Assembly (NCBI RefSeq): GCF_020736845.1
Contig: NZ_JAFFQR010000084.1
Span: forward strand, 652 to 64,651
Direction of reading: 5' to 3'
DNA: 64,000 bases
Source: Paenibacillus farraposensis
Lineage (GTDB): Bacteria > Bacillota > Bacilli > Paenibacillales > Paenibacillaceae
Below the pieces are notes generated by a model. The model saw nothing but the letters and a program-made list of their open reading frames with translations. It was not told the DNA's origin and did not search any database. The position numbers and the translations under genes were made by a program. Positions 41,066-48,931 of this stretch are shown one piece after another (positions within the stretch are counted from its first letter, which is position 1; every line of letters starts with the position of its first letter).

Positions 41066-41108
41066 TGACCAGTTGCCGGAATTGAACCGGCGACTGGTTT
41101 ATTTAGTT
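41066..41108 (+). terminator. Terminator after the pectate lyase
   Basis: ACCAGTTGCCGG and CCGGCGACTGGT form a 12-bp stem. The tail (TTTATTTAG) is T-rich but broken. Confidence 0.75.
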
Positions 41109-41141
41109 TAATTAGAATGTGAATTGATTTGTTGTATAACT

Positions 41142-41537
41142 TTATTTTGCATGCTCATCTGGCTGATGAATACCAAGAATATTTCCTTCTGTGTCAATGT
41201 AATACCCTTGCCATGCCATTCCAGGCAGTGCATGCTTTGGCAGTGCAATTTTGCCTCCGAGATTAAGAATTCTTGTTTCAGTAGAATCGTAATCTTCCAC
41301 TCCCATAGTGCATGCATAACCATTCATTGCCTGACCAGGTTGGGGGGAAGCACCTTTACGTTGCATCAAAGCCCCGTTGATTCCGGGTTCATTTGCATTG
41401 CCTGTCACAGCTCCAAAATAAGGCGTTCCAGCATAGTCACTCCAATCCTCAAATGTCCATCCAAATACCTCGCCATAAAACTTCTTGGCACGTTCCATGT
41501 CATCTACATGAATTTCGAAATGAATTAGTCGGCCCAT
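41142..41537 (-). CDS. VOC-family (glyoxalase-like) protein
   Basis: This 131-residue protein carries two beta-alpha-beta-beta-beta modules of the vicinal oxygen chelate fold: GRLIHFEIHVDDMERAKKFY at the start and the second half near MNGYACTMGVEDYD. AGGAGG precedes the ATG. The substrate is unknown. Small VOC proteins of this kind are often annotated as glyoxalase or antibiotic-resistance-like without proof. Confidence 0.82.
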   Translation of the reverse strand: MGRLIHFEIHVDDMERAKKFYGEVFGWTFEDWSDYAGTPYFGAVTGNANEPGINGALMQRKGASPQPGQAMNGYACTMGVEDYDSTETRILNLGGKIALPKHALPGMAWQGYYIDTEGNILGIHQPDEHAK

Positions 41538-41687
41538 GATTTCCTCCTGTGTTTTGACATCCTACTTTATCCTAATATTATATTCCCCTATTTCGTTAAA
41601 TATATAAAATTTAATCGAATATCTATGCATATGACTAAAAAAGAAGCAGACTCATCAAAGGATGACGTCTGCTTATTGCTCGATATT

Positions 41688-42551
41688 TCAGATTACAGCA
41701 TCTGTGTCGCGAAGTGAATGAGGCCAGTCACCTTCCCAACGGTATTTATCTTTTAGAATTTTGGCACTTAGTTCTAAACAAATATGCACTACCAGGTCTG
41801 GATAAAGTTGTTCCATTCTTGCAATTAGGTCGGCAGAATCTGTTGATTCTGCGAGATGATGCATAAAATCTTTCAAATAACATCGTGTAAATTTGATACC
41901 ATCTGGATTGTATGGTCTGTCATTTGGAGCGTGTCCAGGGATAATGACTTCTGGCTTCAATGCTTCTAATGTATCGAGGTTATCAAGCCATGCTTGTCGA
42001 TCCTCCGGGAATCGAGCATCAGCTACCCAAACATGTGCATCGGAGAAAACCAAATCACCAGCGACTAGCGTTTTAATGGATGGAATCCATAAAACAGCTT
42101 CATGTTCAGCGTCGCCTCGCATTAACCCCAGGATGTCTATTGGTTCACCATCAACTGTGAGATGCGGTTCTTCTATGCGTTCAATATTTACCACCGTTCT
42201 AGAGCAGTTATGACCTAGGACCTCAGTTCCCCAGTAATCGATTTTGAAGCTGAAAGCCTCATTAGCTTCTTCAGCTACTTCTTTGTATGCCATTACACGT
42301 GCGTTTGGAAATGCTTCTTTTATTACGCCCAATCCTAGATAATGGTCTGGGTGAAAATGACTGATAAAGATTTGTTTTAGTTCACGACCTGTTTCAAGAA
42401 TTTCGGCCACTAAACGAAGTGCGTTAGAACGGCTAAATTGAGCATCGAAGAGTAGCGCTTCAGTAGGACCATATATAATAGTCGAGCTTACACCGAACCC
42501 ATCATGTTGATCGCTACTAATAAATACTTTTGTCTGCAACTGGTTTGTCAT
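41688..42551 (-). CDS. MBL-fold metallo-hydrolase
   Basis: This 287-residue protein has the metallo-beta-lactamase motif HFHPDHYLG near residue 86, later metal ligands in GDLVFSDAHV, and the PEVIIPGHAP segment. The reaction is unknown. AAAGGGG lies upstream of the ATG. It is transcribed away from the quinone-response-like operon; the two share a 312-bp intergenic region. Confidence 0.85.
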   Translation of the reverse strand: MTNQLQTKVFISSDQHDGFGVSSTIIYGPTEALLFDAQFSRSNALRLVAEILETGRELKQIFISHFHPDHYLGLGVIKEAFPNARVMAYKEVAEEANEAFSFKIDYWGTEVLGHNCSRTVVNIERIEEPHLTVDGEPIDILGLMRGDAEHEAVLWIPSIKTLVAGDLVFSDAHVWVADARFPEDRQAWLDNLDTLEALKPEVIIPGHAPNDRPYNPDGIKFTRCYLKDFMHHLAESTDSADLIARMEQLYPDLVVHICLELSAKILKDKYRWEGDWPHSLRDTDAVI

Positions 42552-42770
42552 GTGGAGTGCCCCTTTCTTTCGGTTAGTAGTTCGTAAGAAAAAAACATTT
42601 TGGCAACTTCTTCTTGCCTGCCTTCACGTCCCATTAAATTGTAACTTCTGCTCATTTTTACGAGTTGTCATTCATAATATTACACCTTTTTCCAATAGAA
42701 GTGTGTAAAGATTCTCATATGGGTGTGTGAAGCAATCCAAGAAGGTTGATCTTTTTTTTTTGAAAAAGTA

Positions 42771-42811
42771 TTGACACGGAAAGAAAAGTATTATATCTTT
42801 ATATCAAGATA
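42771..42811 (+). promoter_or_regulatory. Promoter with palindromic MhqR-like operator
   Basis: TTGACA (42771-42776) and TATCTT (42794-42799) are 17 bp apart. The 18-bp palindrome TATCTTTATATCAAGATA (42794-42811) covers the -10 element; 16 of its 18 positions agree with its reverse complement. It closely resembles the operator I recall for Bacillus MhqR, a MarR-type repressor (TATCTcgaattcgAGATA). The downstream genes match the MhqR regulon. No MhqR gene lies in this window. The rest of 42552-42863 shows nothing else. Confidence 0.7.
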
Positions 42812-42863
42812 AATAAATTAAAGATATAACCAATCAGAACATTTTGAATATGGAGGTATACAC

Positions 42864-43091
42864 ATGCTTGCAATTTTAGAAAGAATTAATCAGCTTGCCA
42901 AAAAAGCAAACGAAGTCGGATTAACTGAAATTGAAAAGACTGAACAAACCGATCTTCGCAAAGAATACCTTCAAATCTTTCGGGGTTCTGTAAAAAGCAT
43001 TCTCTTGAATGCTACGATCTATGATCCGAATGGAGATGATGTTACTCCTGAAAAACTAAGAAAAGAGCAGGCACAATTAATTAAACAATGA
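42864..43091 (+). CDS. DUF896 small protein
   Basis: This 75-residue cytoplasmic protein of the YnzC/DUF896 family forms a helical hairpin. It begins MLAILERINQLAKKANEVGL and has the LRKEYLQIFRGSVKSIL segment. The role is unknown. TGGAGG precedes the ATG. It is the first gene of the operon with the DoxX and dioxygenase genes, which is not a partner seen in Bacillus mhq operons as I know them. Confidence 0.88.
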   Translation: MLAILERINQLAKKANEVGLTEIEKTEQTDLRKEYLQIFRGSVKSILLNATIYDPNGDDVTPEKLRKEQAQLIKQ

Positions 43092-43158
43092 ATTTAATTT
43101 TTGCCAAATATCTTTAATCAGAGAATTTTCAAATAAATATAATATGGAGAGTGATTTT

Positions 43159-43557
43159 ATGTTGGCAAGTGGATTGTTACTGGTACGTTTGGTGGTTGGA
43201 TTGTTATTGGTGGGGCACGGAGCTCAGAAACTTTTTGGCTGGTTTGGCGGCTATGGTCCAAAAGGTACTGGGGGTTGGATGGAATCAATTGGAATTAAAC
43301 CGGGAGTATTCATGGCAGTACTTGCTGGGTTGATGGAATTGCTGGGAGGAGCGCTATTTGCTCTAGGATTGCTCACTCCACTGGCTGCATTGTTCATTAC
43401 GGCAACTATGCTCGGGGCAATTTTCAAAGTACATGGTCCAAACGGGATTTGGTCAACAGCTAATGGCTATGAATATCCGCTAGTGCTTATTGCAGTCGTA
43501 ATCGGTATTGCGTTGACAGGGGCAGGCTCATATTCCATCGATGCAATACTTAACTAA
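43159..43557 (+). CDS. mhqP: DoxX-family membrane protein, MhqP-like
   Basis: This 132-residue protein has four hydrophobic segments and the DoxX start LVRLVVGLLLVGHGAQKLFG. The ATG at 43159 follows GGAGAGTG; the ATG at 43144 has none. In Bacillus, mhqP (DoxX) sits beside the dioxygenase mhqO in a quinone and electrophile stress operon. The same pairing here supports that role. The symbol is by analogy. Confidence 0.82.
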   Translation: MLASGLLLVRLVVGLLLVGHGAQKLFGWFGGYGPKGTGGWMESIGIKPGVFMAVLAGLMELLGGALFALGLLTPLAALFITATMLGAIFKVHGPNGIWSTANGYEYPLVLIAVVIGIALTGAGSYSIDAILN

Positions 43558-43571
43558 AGGAGGGTTTTAGC

Positions 43572-44522
43572 ATGTCACTTCAAACTACAGGTATCCATCA
43601 TATTACAGCTTTTGCCGGTAATCCGCAGGAAAATGTCGACTTCTATGCCAGCATCCTTGGACTTCGGTTATTAAAGAAAACGGTCAACTTCGATGCTCCT
43701 GAAGTTTATCACTTGTACTTTGGTAACGAGGCAGGAAGCCCTGGAACCGTCATTACATTTTTTCCTGCGCCAGGAACTCCCAAAGGTCGAATCGGAGGTG
43801 GTCAGGTGGGCATTACCTCGTATGTAGTACCGCCAGGTTCACTTGATTTTTGGCAGCGTCGTTTGGAAAGCTTTGATATTCAAGTTGCGAAAACGAACCG
43901 CTTCTCTGAACAATATCTTCAATTCGAGGATCATGAGGGTCTACGTCTTGAGCTTGTAGAACGTGAAGCGGGAGCGAACAGTACCTGGTCTTTCGGTGGC
44001 ATTTCAGCCGATAAAGCAATTAAGGGATTTGGGGGTGCCGTGCTATTTAGCGTCAACCCACAGAAAACGATGGATGCATTGGAAAGCATACTCGGATTTA
44101 CGAAAATCGATGAAGACGCCGAATATGCCCGTTATCAGTCCGTAGGAGAAATCGGCAACATAGTGGATGTTCCGCTTGCCAGAATAGGTTTAGGCTTTGG
44201 TGGAGCAGGCACGGTACATCACATTGCATGGCGTGCAGAAGATTTCGAGCAGCATAAAGATTGGAGAAACACAGTCCAAAATTATGGCTATCAGCCGACT
44301 CCAATCATAGACCGCCAATATTTTAATGCCATATATTTCAGAGAAGCGGGCGGTATACTCTTTGAAATTGCTACAGATCCACCGGGATTTGCTAACGATG
44401 AACCTGCTGAAGTTTTGGGGCAGAAATTAATGCTGCCAGAGTGGTATGAACCAGAGCGGGCTCAAATCGAGGCGAATTTGCTTCCTATTGAAGTGAGAAC
44501 ATTAACAGGAAAACAAAAGTAA
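43572..44522 (+). CDS. mhqO: Ring-cleaving dioxygenase, MhqO/MhqA type
   Basis: This 316-residue two-domain VOC enzyme probably opens hydroquinone or catechol rings with Fe(II). Metal-ligand regions are GIHHITAFAGNPQENVDFY at the start, GTVHHIAWRAED near residue 217 and GGILFEIATDPPGF near residue 261. AAAGGAGG precedes the ATG, 14 bp after the DoxX gene. With the operator upstream it probably detoxifies quinones. Confidence 0.88.
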   Translation: MSLQTTGIHHITAFAGNPQENVDFYASILGLRLLKKTVNFDAPEVYHLYFGNEAGSPGTVITFFPAPGTPKGRIGGGQVGITSYVVPPGSLDFWQRRLESFDIQVAKTNRFSEQYLQFEDHEGLRLELVEREAGANSTWSFGGISADKAIKGFGGAVLFSVNPQKTMDALESILGFTKIDEDAEYARYQSVGEIGNIVDVPLARIGLGFGGAGTVHHIAWRAEDFEQHKDWRNTVQNYGYQPTPIIDRQYFNAIYFREAGGILFEIATDPPGFANDEPAEVLGQKLMLPEWYEPERAQIEANLLPIEVRTLTGKQK

Positions 44523-44564
44523 ACGATAAACGAAACGATTGCTGTTTTGCTCTCATTGGAATAG

Positions 44565-44795
44565 GTGAGTCACGTGAATGGGAACCGCCAGGTTTATAGA
44601 AAAGCATGAAAAAGACAAGATGAGATAAAACTTCTTTACTCGGTACCGCGTGTAACCTTGGAGGAACGAAAGGCAATGCTGCTGGATATCAATCGATTTA
44701 TCGATCGTATTTTTGATATGAGACCGGGAGAGGGAGGAAGTACGGGGGATAGCCTTTCCCTTCAAGCTTTTCAGCATGATTTGGCTAGTCATTAA
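44565..44795 (+). pseudogene. Small unknown gene broken by a stop codon
   Basis: One frame from GTG at 44565 reads VSHVNGNRQVYRKA, meets TGA at 44607 and then stays open to TAA at 44793. The later part (VPRVTLEERKAMLLDINRFI) has protein-like composition. I do not recognise the family. It sits just inside the decayed tmRNA copy, the place where island integrases or their remnants are often found, but nothing identifies it as one. Confidence 0.35.
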
Positions 44796-44835
44796 GATTA
44801 CGTAAACTGAAGGAAGTCTTTTTGGGGAATTTTCC

Positions 44836-44902
44836 AAAACTGTAAGTGTACTCGTAGAAGCTATGTAACGTTATCAGCGGAGGGGACTCGACTCCCCCTC
44901 CA
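44836..44902 (+). repeat. Decayed direct copy of the ssrA 3' end (probable att site)
   Basis: This stretch aligns with the last 73 bases of tmRNA (38173-38245) in the same orientation, with about 55 identical positions and a few gaps. Shared blocks include AAAACTGT, CGTAGAAGCT, CGTTATC, TCGACTCCCC and CTCCA. It marks the far end of the element that integrated at ssrA. Confidence 0.75.
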
Positions 44903-44952
44903 TAAAGCTGATTGCTAAGTTGGGCTCGCACCTTTATGGAGGAGTCTTTTTA
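44891..44952 (+). terminator. Hairpin and T run at the right end of the island
   Basis: ACTCCCCCTCCATAAAG and CTTTATGGAGGAGT form a long stem followed by five T. The left arm is the end of the tmRNA-like copy itself. Confidence 0.65.
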
Positions 44953-45003
44953 TCCCGTAAGGAGGATGCAATACATACGATTTTGTACGCTGTAGATGAG
45001 TAA

Positions 45004-46158
45004 CTATTTCTCCACCAGCTTTTCAGACTTCAGCAGCATTTCTCGCAACACGTGAGCGACCCGACTTTTTCGGTTCGCTGCTTTTCTTTGGATCAAGTGC
45101 AATGATTTTTGGTATGCGGGAGTATTTTTTGGATCAAAGAACTGCTTGGCTGCAATGCGTAGTGTTCTTTTTAACAACAGTGCGGATGAGCGTGTTAGCT
45201 TGGAACGGATTCCCTTACGTAATACCCGCAGCGTATTTTTGTAGGTCTCAAAATCCTCGGATGGAGGTATAAGGGCAAATAAATTCAAGGAGGAGTCATT
45301 GAATCCGTAGGTTTCGAACATGATTTTCAGATTTTCCGTATTTAAAACGTTTCCTCTGAGGTAGGTTGGGTGCTCCTGATGATATCCGACAACCTCTTTA
45401 ATACTATAAAAAGGGACCCTCAATCGATGCAGCCTATAGCCAAGGTCCCAATCCTCGAGTCCATAGAGTACAAACCGTTCATTAAAGCCGCCAATCCGAA
45501 TCAACTGGCTGCGTCTGATGGATACACAGCGTGTAACCAGGAGCATCCAGGGAGCTACATCTGTGGCGGCGAATTGCTTTTTAGTCGTTGGGGGAACCCT
45601 TGAGGGGGCAACTACTTTTGACAATGCGCCTGTCTGATGAAGGATATCCTCCGGGGTTATGATCGGAATCATTTCGTTTGCCGCTTCAAGGCCGGGATTC
45701 CATAAGCCCGATTGTGTAAGTATGCTCCGACAATGCTCTTTTTCTTCCGGAGAGAAGTCAGGGTAATAATGGGTAAAAGCATCATCCCACGAATAAGGAA
45801 TGCCTGAAAGCACGGACTTGGGATATTTACGGTGATAACGGCTCACGGTTTTAATGAAATCAGGCAACACCAAAAAGTCAGCGTCACAGAAAATAATGTA
45901 TAGCCCTCTCGCACGGCGCAGCCCCAAATTTCGAACGGCAGACCGACCGCGTTGTTCTGGATGGGATACATAGACAAGAGGATAGGATGCTTTGAAGCCT
46001 TCGACCATTTCTTTCGTTCCATCTGTAGAGCCGTCATCAGCTACAATCACTTCGAACAGGTGCTTCGGAAAGGTTTGCGTTTCAAATGAAGTGAGTGTGA
46101 GCAACAGCTGCTGGGCTCGATTGTAGGTTGGAATGATGACACTGTAGCGGATAGCCAA
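45004..46158 (-). CDS. Glycosyltransferase, family 2
   Basis: This 384-residue protein has a GT-A fold start (SVIIPTYNRAQQLLLTL), the VIVADDGSTDGT nucleotide-sugar motif and FCDADFLVLP (DxD). GLEDWDLGYRLHRL near residue 230 matches the conserved ED-W region of GT2 enzymes. The last ~110 residues are basic and helical. The start is TTG with GGGAGG upstream. The sugar and acceptor are unknown. The 292 bp upstream (46159-46450) hold nothing I can support. Confidence 0.88.
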   Translation of the reverse strand: MAIRYSVIIPTYNRAQQLLLTLTSFETQTFPKHLFEVIVADDGSTDGTKEMVEGFKASYPLVYVSHPEQRGRSAVRNLGLRRARGLYIIFCDADFLVLPDFIKTVSRYHRKYPKSVLSGIPYSWDDAFTHYYPDFSPEEKEHCRSILTQSGLWNPGLEAANEMIPIITPEDILHQTGALSKVVAPSRVPPTTKKQFAATDVAPWMLLVTRCVSIRRSQLIRIGGFNERFVLYGLEDWDLGYRLHRLRVPFYSIKEVVGYHQEHPTYLRGNVLNTENLKIMFETYGFNDSSLNLFALIPPSEDFETYKNTLRVLRKGIRSKLTRSSALLLKRTLRIAAKQFFDPKNTPAYQKSLHLIQRKAANRKSRVAHVLREMLLKSEKLVEK

Positions 46159-46450
46159 TATGATCTCCCTCCCACCATTGATTATAAATGCCCTTGGATA
46201 ACATGAATAATAACAATATACTCTGTGGATTTAGCGTGGTCTGGTCAAACACCCCTTAAGGCTCGAAACAGGCTTGGTCTTATTACACCCATGTCGATTT
46301 CCTGATGTTTTTTCTTATGACGCCGAACCGGTTCATGACAGAGATCGGACAAGGGGATAACCGGGATGTATGTGCTCTTCTGTTAAAATTCATTGTTGAT
46401 ATTTTATACAAAAATGAGTTCTATTGTTTGAACCCTTCTCTACGAAATTT

Positions 46451-46980
46451 TCATTTTAAAATTAAACCACTTAAAACCATAAGAGTGTTCAAAGCAATAT
46501 ACCAAATAATTGAGGGAATAATACTTCCAGATTTGATAGTAATCCCCCCATAAAACATTCCTTCAATAGAAAAGGAAATACAAATAACCCAAGGAATTCC
46601 GAGTGAATAATGTTGTAATCCAAAACCTAAACTTGTTACCACAACCGCCCATTTTTCACCTATGTTATAAATGGAGACTTAGAAAAGAAAGATAAAATGA
46701 ACAATGGGACCAAAATAAAAACTAATGATATTCTGTTGAAAAATATACGTAATTCCTTTCTCTGGAATTGTACCGTCCAATGCGAAGTTACATATAAATA
46801 AGCGAAAAATCCAATACCAAATAGAACATTTGTAAGAACAAACGATTTCATAGACTTATCAAAAGTAACAAAAAGAAAAATAGAGGTAACTGCCCATATA
46901 CCAAGAAGTAAATAATTGTTTAGTTGTATCGAAATAATAAGTGACGCAAGTAAAAATAACGAAATTATGTTTTTAATCAT
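46451..46980 (-). pseudogene. Broken CPBP-family intramembrane protease
   Basis: Two minus-strand frames make up one gene. The first (106 codons, from 46980) gives several membrane helices and stops with TAG at 46660. The second, in another frame, runs from about 46663 to 46451 and includes GEKWAVVVTSLGFGLQHYSL and SIEGMFYGGI, which match the later CPBP (CAAX protease-like) motifs. The EExxxR active-site motif expected between them is missing, so a deletion with frameshift has removed it. A non-functional remnant is most likely. Confidence 0.7.
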
Positions 46981-47041
46981 GGTAGTATTTATAATAATTC
47001 CACTTCCTTAAAAAAATTATAGCAAACCCCTCCTGTCGTTC

Positions 47042-47266
47042 TGGAGAGGGAAATACTTCTATTAATCAACGTATCGAATGCATTACTACAAATCATATGA
47101 TCGTTGGGATCGATATCGCCGAGGAAACCCACGTAGCCGGGGCCGTCAATTTTCGCGGTTATCCAGCCTGGTCGCACCCTATCGTTCAGCAACGATGCTT
47201 ACGGTTATGAGAAGTTGATGCGCTGGGTACATGACTTGCAGAAGATTCATGGCCTTTTTGCGTAGT
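47042..47266 (+). pseudogene. IS110-family transposase relic (N-terminal part)
   Basis: The plus strand reads SINQRIECITTNHMIVGIDI, then AEETHVAGAVNFRG, the RuvC-like start of an IS110 transposase with its first Asp. After a deletion and frameshift near 47180 it continues GYEKLMRWVHDLQKIHGL and stops at 47263. The remaining ~300 residues are absent. Confidence 0.75.
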
Positions 47267-47273
47267 ATAAAGC

Positions 47274-47300
47274 AAACACCCGCTCAGTGAGCGGGTGTTT
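47274..47300 (-). terminator. Hairpin downstream of the carboxylate transporter
   Basis: AAACACCCGCT and AGCGGGTGTTT form an 11-bp perfect inverted repeat. On the minus strand it is followed by TGCTTTAT, a poor T run. Confidence 0.6.
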
Positions 47301-47363
47301 AGATCGAGGCGAGCCGTGATGTAGCAAATTCACAATGGTTCGCCGTTTTATGAACAGAGGACC

Positions 47364-48707
47364 TTAATGTACCAGCCAACGAAGCAGAAAAATAGCAACC
47401 GTTACAGTAACCGCTCCACCGATCCGTGTCGCTACTTGGGCGAAGGGCATCAGCACTAATCTGTCGGATGCAGTAAGAATCGCGACATCCCCTGTTCCGC
47501 CCTGCCCACTGTGCGTAGCGGTAATAATAGCGGCTTCAACCGGATACATATTCATCCATTTACCAACAAAAAATCCACTTGCCACCATAGATAAAACAGT
47601 TACGAAAATCGTGATGAGATATGCCGGATTCAGGACTGAAATCAAGGTATTCCAAGGGGTATTGTAAACGCCTACAGCGAGCAGTAGCGGATAAGTTACA
47701 CCGATCACGAAGAAGCGCTGCATCATCTGTGCTCCATCTTCAAGCTCTCTCGGCAGCAATCCAAAGTATTTGACAACCACTGCAGCAAATAGCATAATAA
47801 TCGGTCCAGGAATACCAAACGTTGCAGCCCCAAAGGTACCCAATAGATAAAATCCGAATGCCAACGCAGCCCCGGTAGCCATTTGAGAAAGATCGATCGA
47901 CTTGTTATCTTTGTCTTCCGCATACTTCAATATGTCATCGTCCCCGCCTTTAACGAGGGTACCGTTTCCGGTCAATTCCGGTTTACTTTCACCTAATTTT
48001 TTTAACAAGCTGGATAAAATGATCGCGCTCAAGCTCCCCAGCATAACGGAAGGCAATATCTGTGCAAAGGCTTGGTCTTGTGTTATTCTCAAAATCTCTC
48101 CATAGCCGATGGACAAGGGAATTGCCCCTTCTCCAACGCCTCCCGCCATAATCGGGACAACAATGTAAAAAAATGTTTGGAATGCGCCTAACCCGAGCAA
48201 AGTGCCAGTAAGCATACCTGCGCCAACTGCGACGATCGTGCCCACCAGTAAAGGTATAAACATCTTGGCAATCGCTTTAATCATTAAATTTCTGTTCATC
48301 CCGAGAATGCTTCCACAAATGACAATAGCGATGTACACATACAAGAAGTTTGTTGTTTTCATAAATGTGGTAACGCTTTCAATTGCAGGGACGGGCAACA
48401 ATTTATGAGCTACCATATAGGAAGGGACGAATGTAGCCAGGATCGGAGCACCGCCAACATCTTTCAGGATAGGAATCCGTTTCCCAATTTCCGCCAAAAG
48501 GAATCCGAACAACGTCATGATGGAAATAGCGCCTATCATATCTTTTGGGAATTTACCAGCGTTAATTAAAAGATAGACCACAATCATAAACGGAATATAA
48601 ACACTTACAGGAATAACTCCGCCAACTTTAAAACCTAAAACTTTTTTCCAAGCTGGTTGCGGTTGCAAAATGAGTTCTACGGTTTGGTTCACTTTATTTT
48701 CAATCAT
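47364..48707 (-). CDS. 2-hydroxycarboxylate transporter (citrate/malate type)
   Basis: This 447-residue membrane protein of the 2HCT family takes up citrate or malate with cations. It has about eleven hydrophobic segments and the two family GGxG loops, MAGGVGEGAIPLSIGYGEI near residue 190 and HSGQGGTGDVAIL near residue 410. The ATG at 48707 follows AAGGGGG; the ATG at 48734 has no ribosome binding site. It is divergent from a two-component system that probably controls it. A cre site lies between them. Confidence 0.92.
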   Translation of the reverse strand: MIENKVNQTVELILQPQPAWKKVLGFKVGGVIPVSVYIPFMIVVYLLINAGKFPKDMIGAISIMTLFGFLLAEIGKRIPILKDVGGAPILATFVPSYMVAHKLLPVPAIESVTTFMKTTNFLYVYIAIVICGSILGMNRNLMIKAIAKMFIPLLVGTIVAVGAGMLTGTLLGLGAFQTFFYIVVPIMAGGVGEGAIPLSIGYGEILRITQDQAFAQILPSVMLGSLSAIILSSLLKKLGESKPELTGNGTLVKGGDDDILKYAEDKDNKSIDLSQMATGAALAFGFYLLGTFGAATFGIPGPIIMLFAAVVVKYFGLLPRELEDGAQMMQRFFVIGVTYPLLLAVGVYNTPWNTLISVLNPAYLITIFVTVLSMVASGFFVGKWMNMYPVEAAIITATHSGQGGTGDVAILTASDRLVLMPFAQVATRIGGAVTVTVAIFLLRWLVH

Positions 48708-48802
48708 GTTTGTTTCCCCCTTGTTAGATGACATCTGTTCTTTTTCGAAATTTCCTTTAATTACATAGTTTTTTCATGACTACAAATGATTTGAATTCGT
48801 TT

Positions 48803-48816
48803 TGATAGCGTTTACA
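48803..48816 (-). promoter_or_regulatory. cre site (CcpA) upstream of the carboxylate transporter
   Basis: TGATAGCGTTTACA matches the cre consensus TGWAANCGNTNWCA at 13 of 14 positions, in the 224-bp divergent region. Repression of the transporter, the sensor kinase or both is possible. Confidence 0.65.
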
Positions 48817-48931
48817 ATATGGAGTATAGTTGATATCAGCAATGATTTATATATTGTGATCAAAAGATTTTTTTTCACATTTCACGTATTTACCACAATA
48901 AAAACAACGGATGGTATCAAAGGAGAATTCG

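Noticed and set aside
44645..44660. GGTACCGCGTG, which contains the core of a T-box antiterminator
   Set aside because: No specifier stem, no matching terminator and no aminoacyl or amino acid gene follow. It fits better inside the open frame of the broken small gene.
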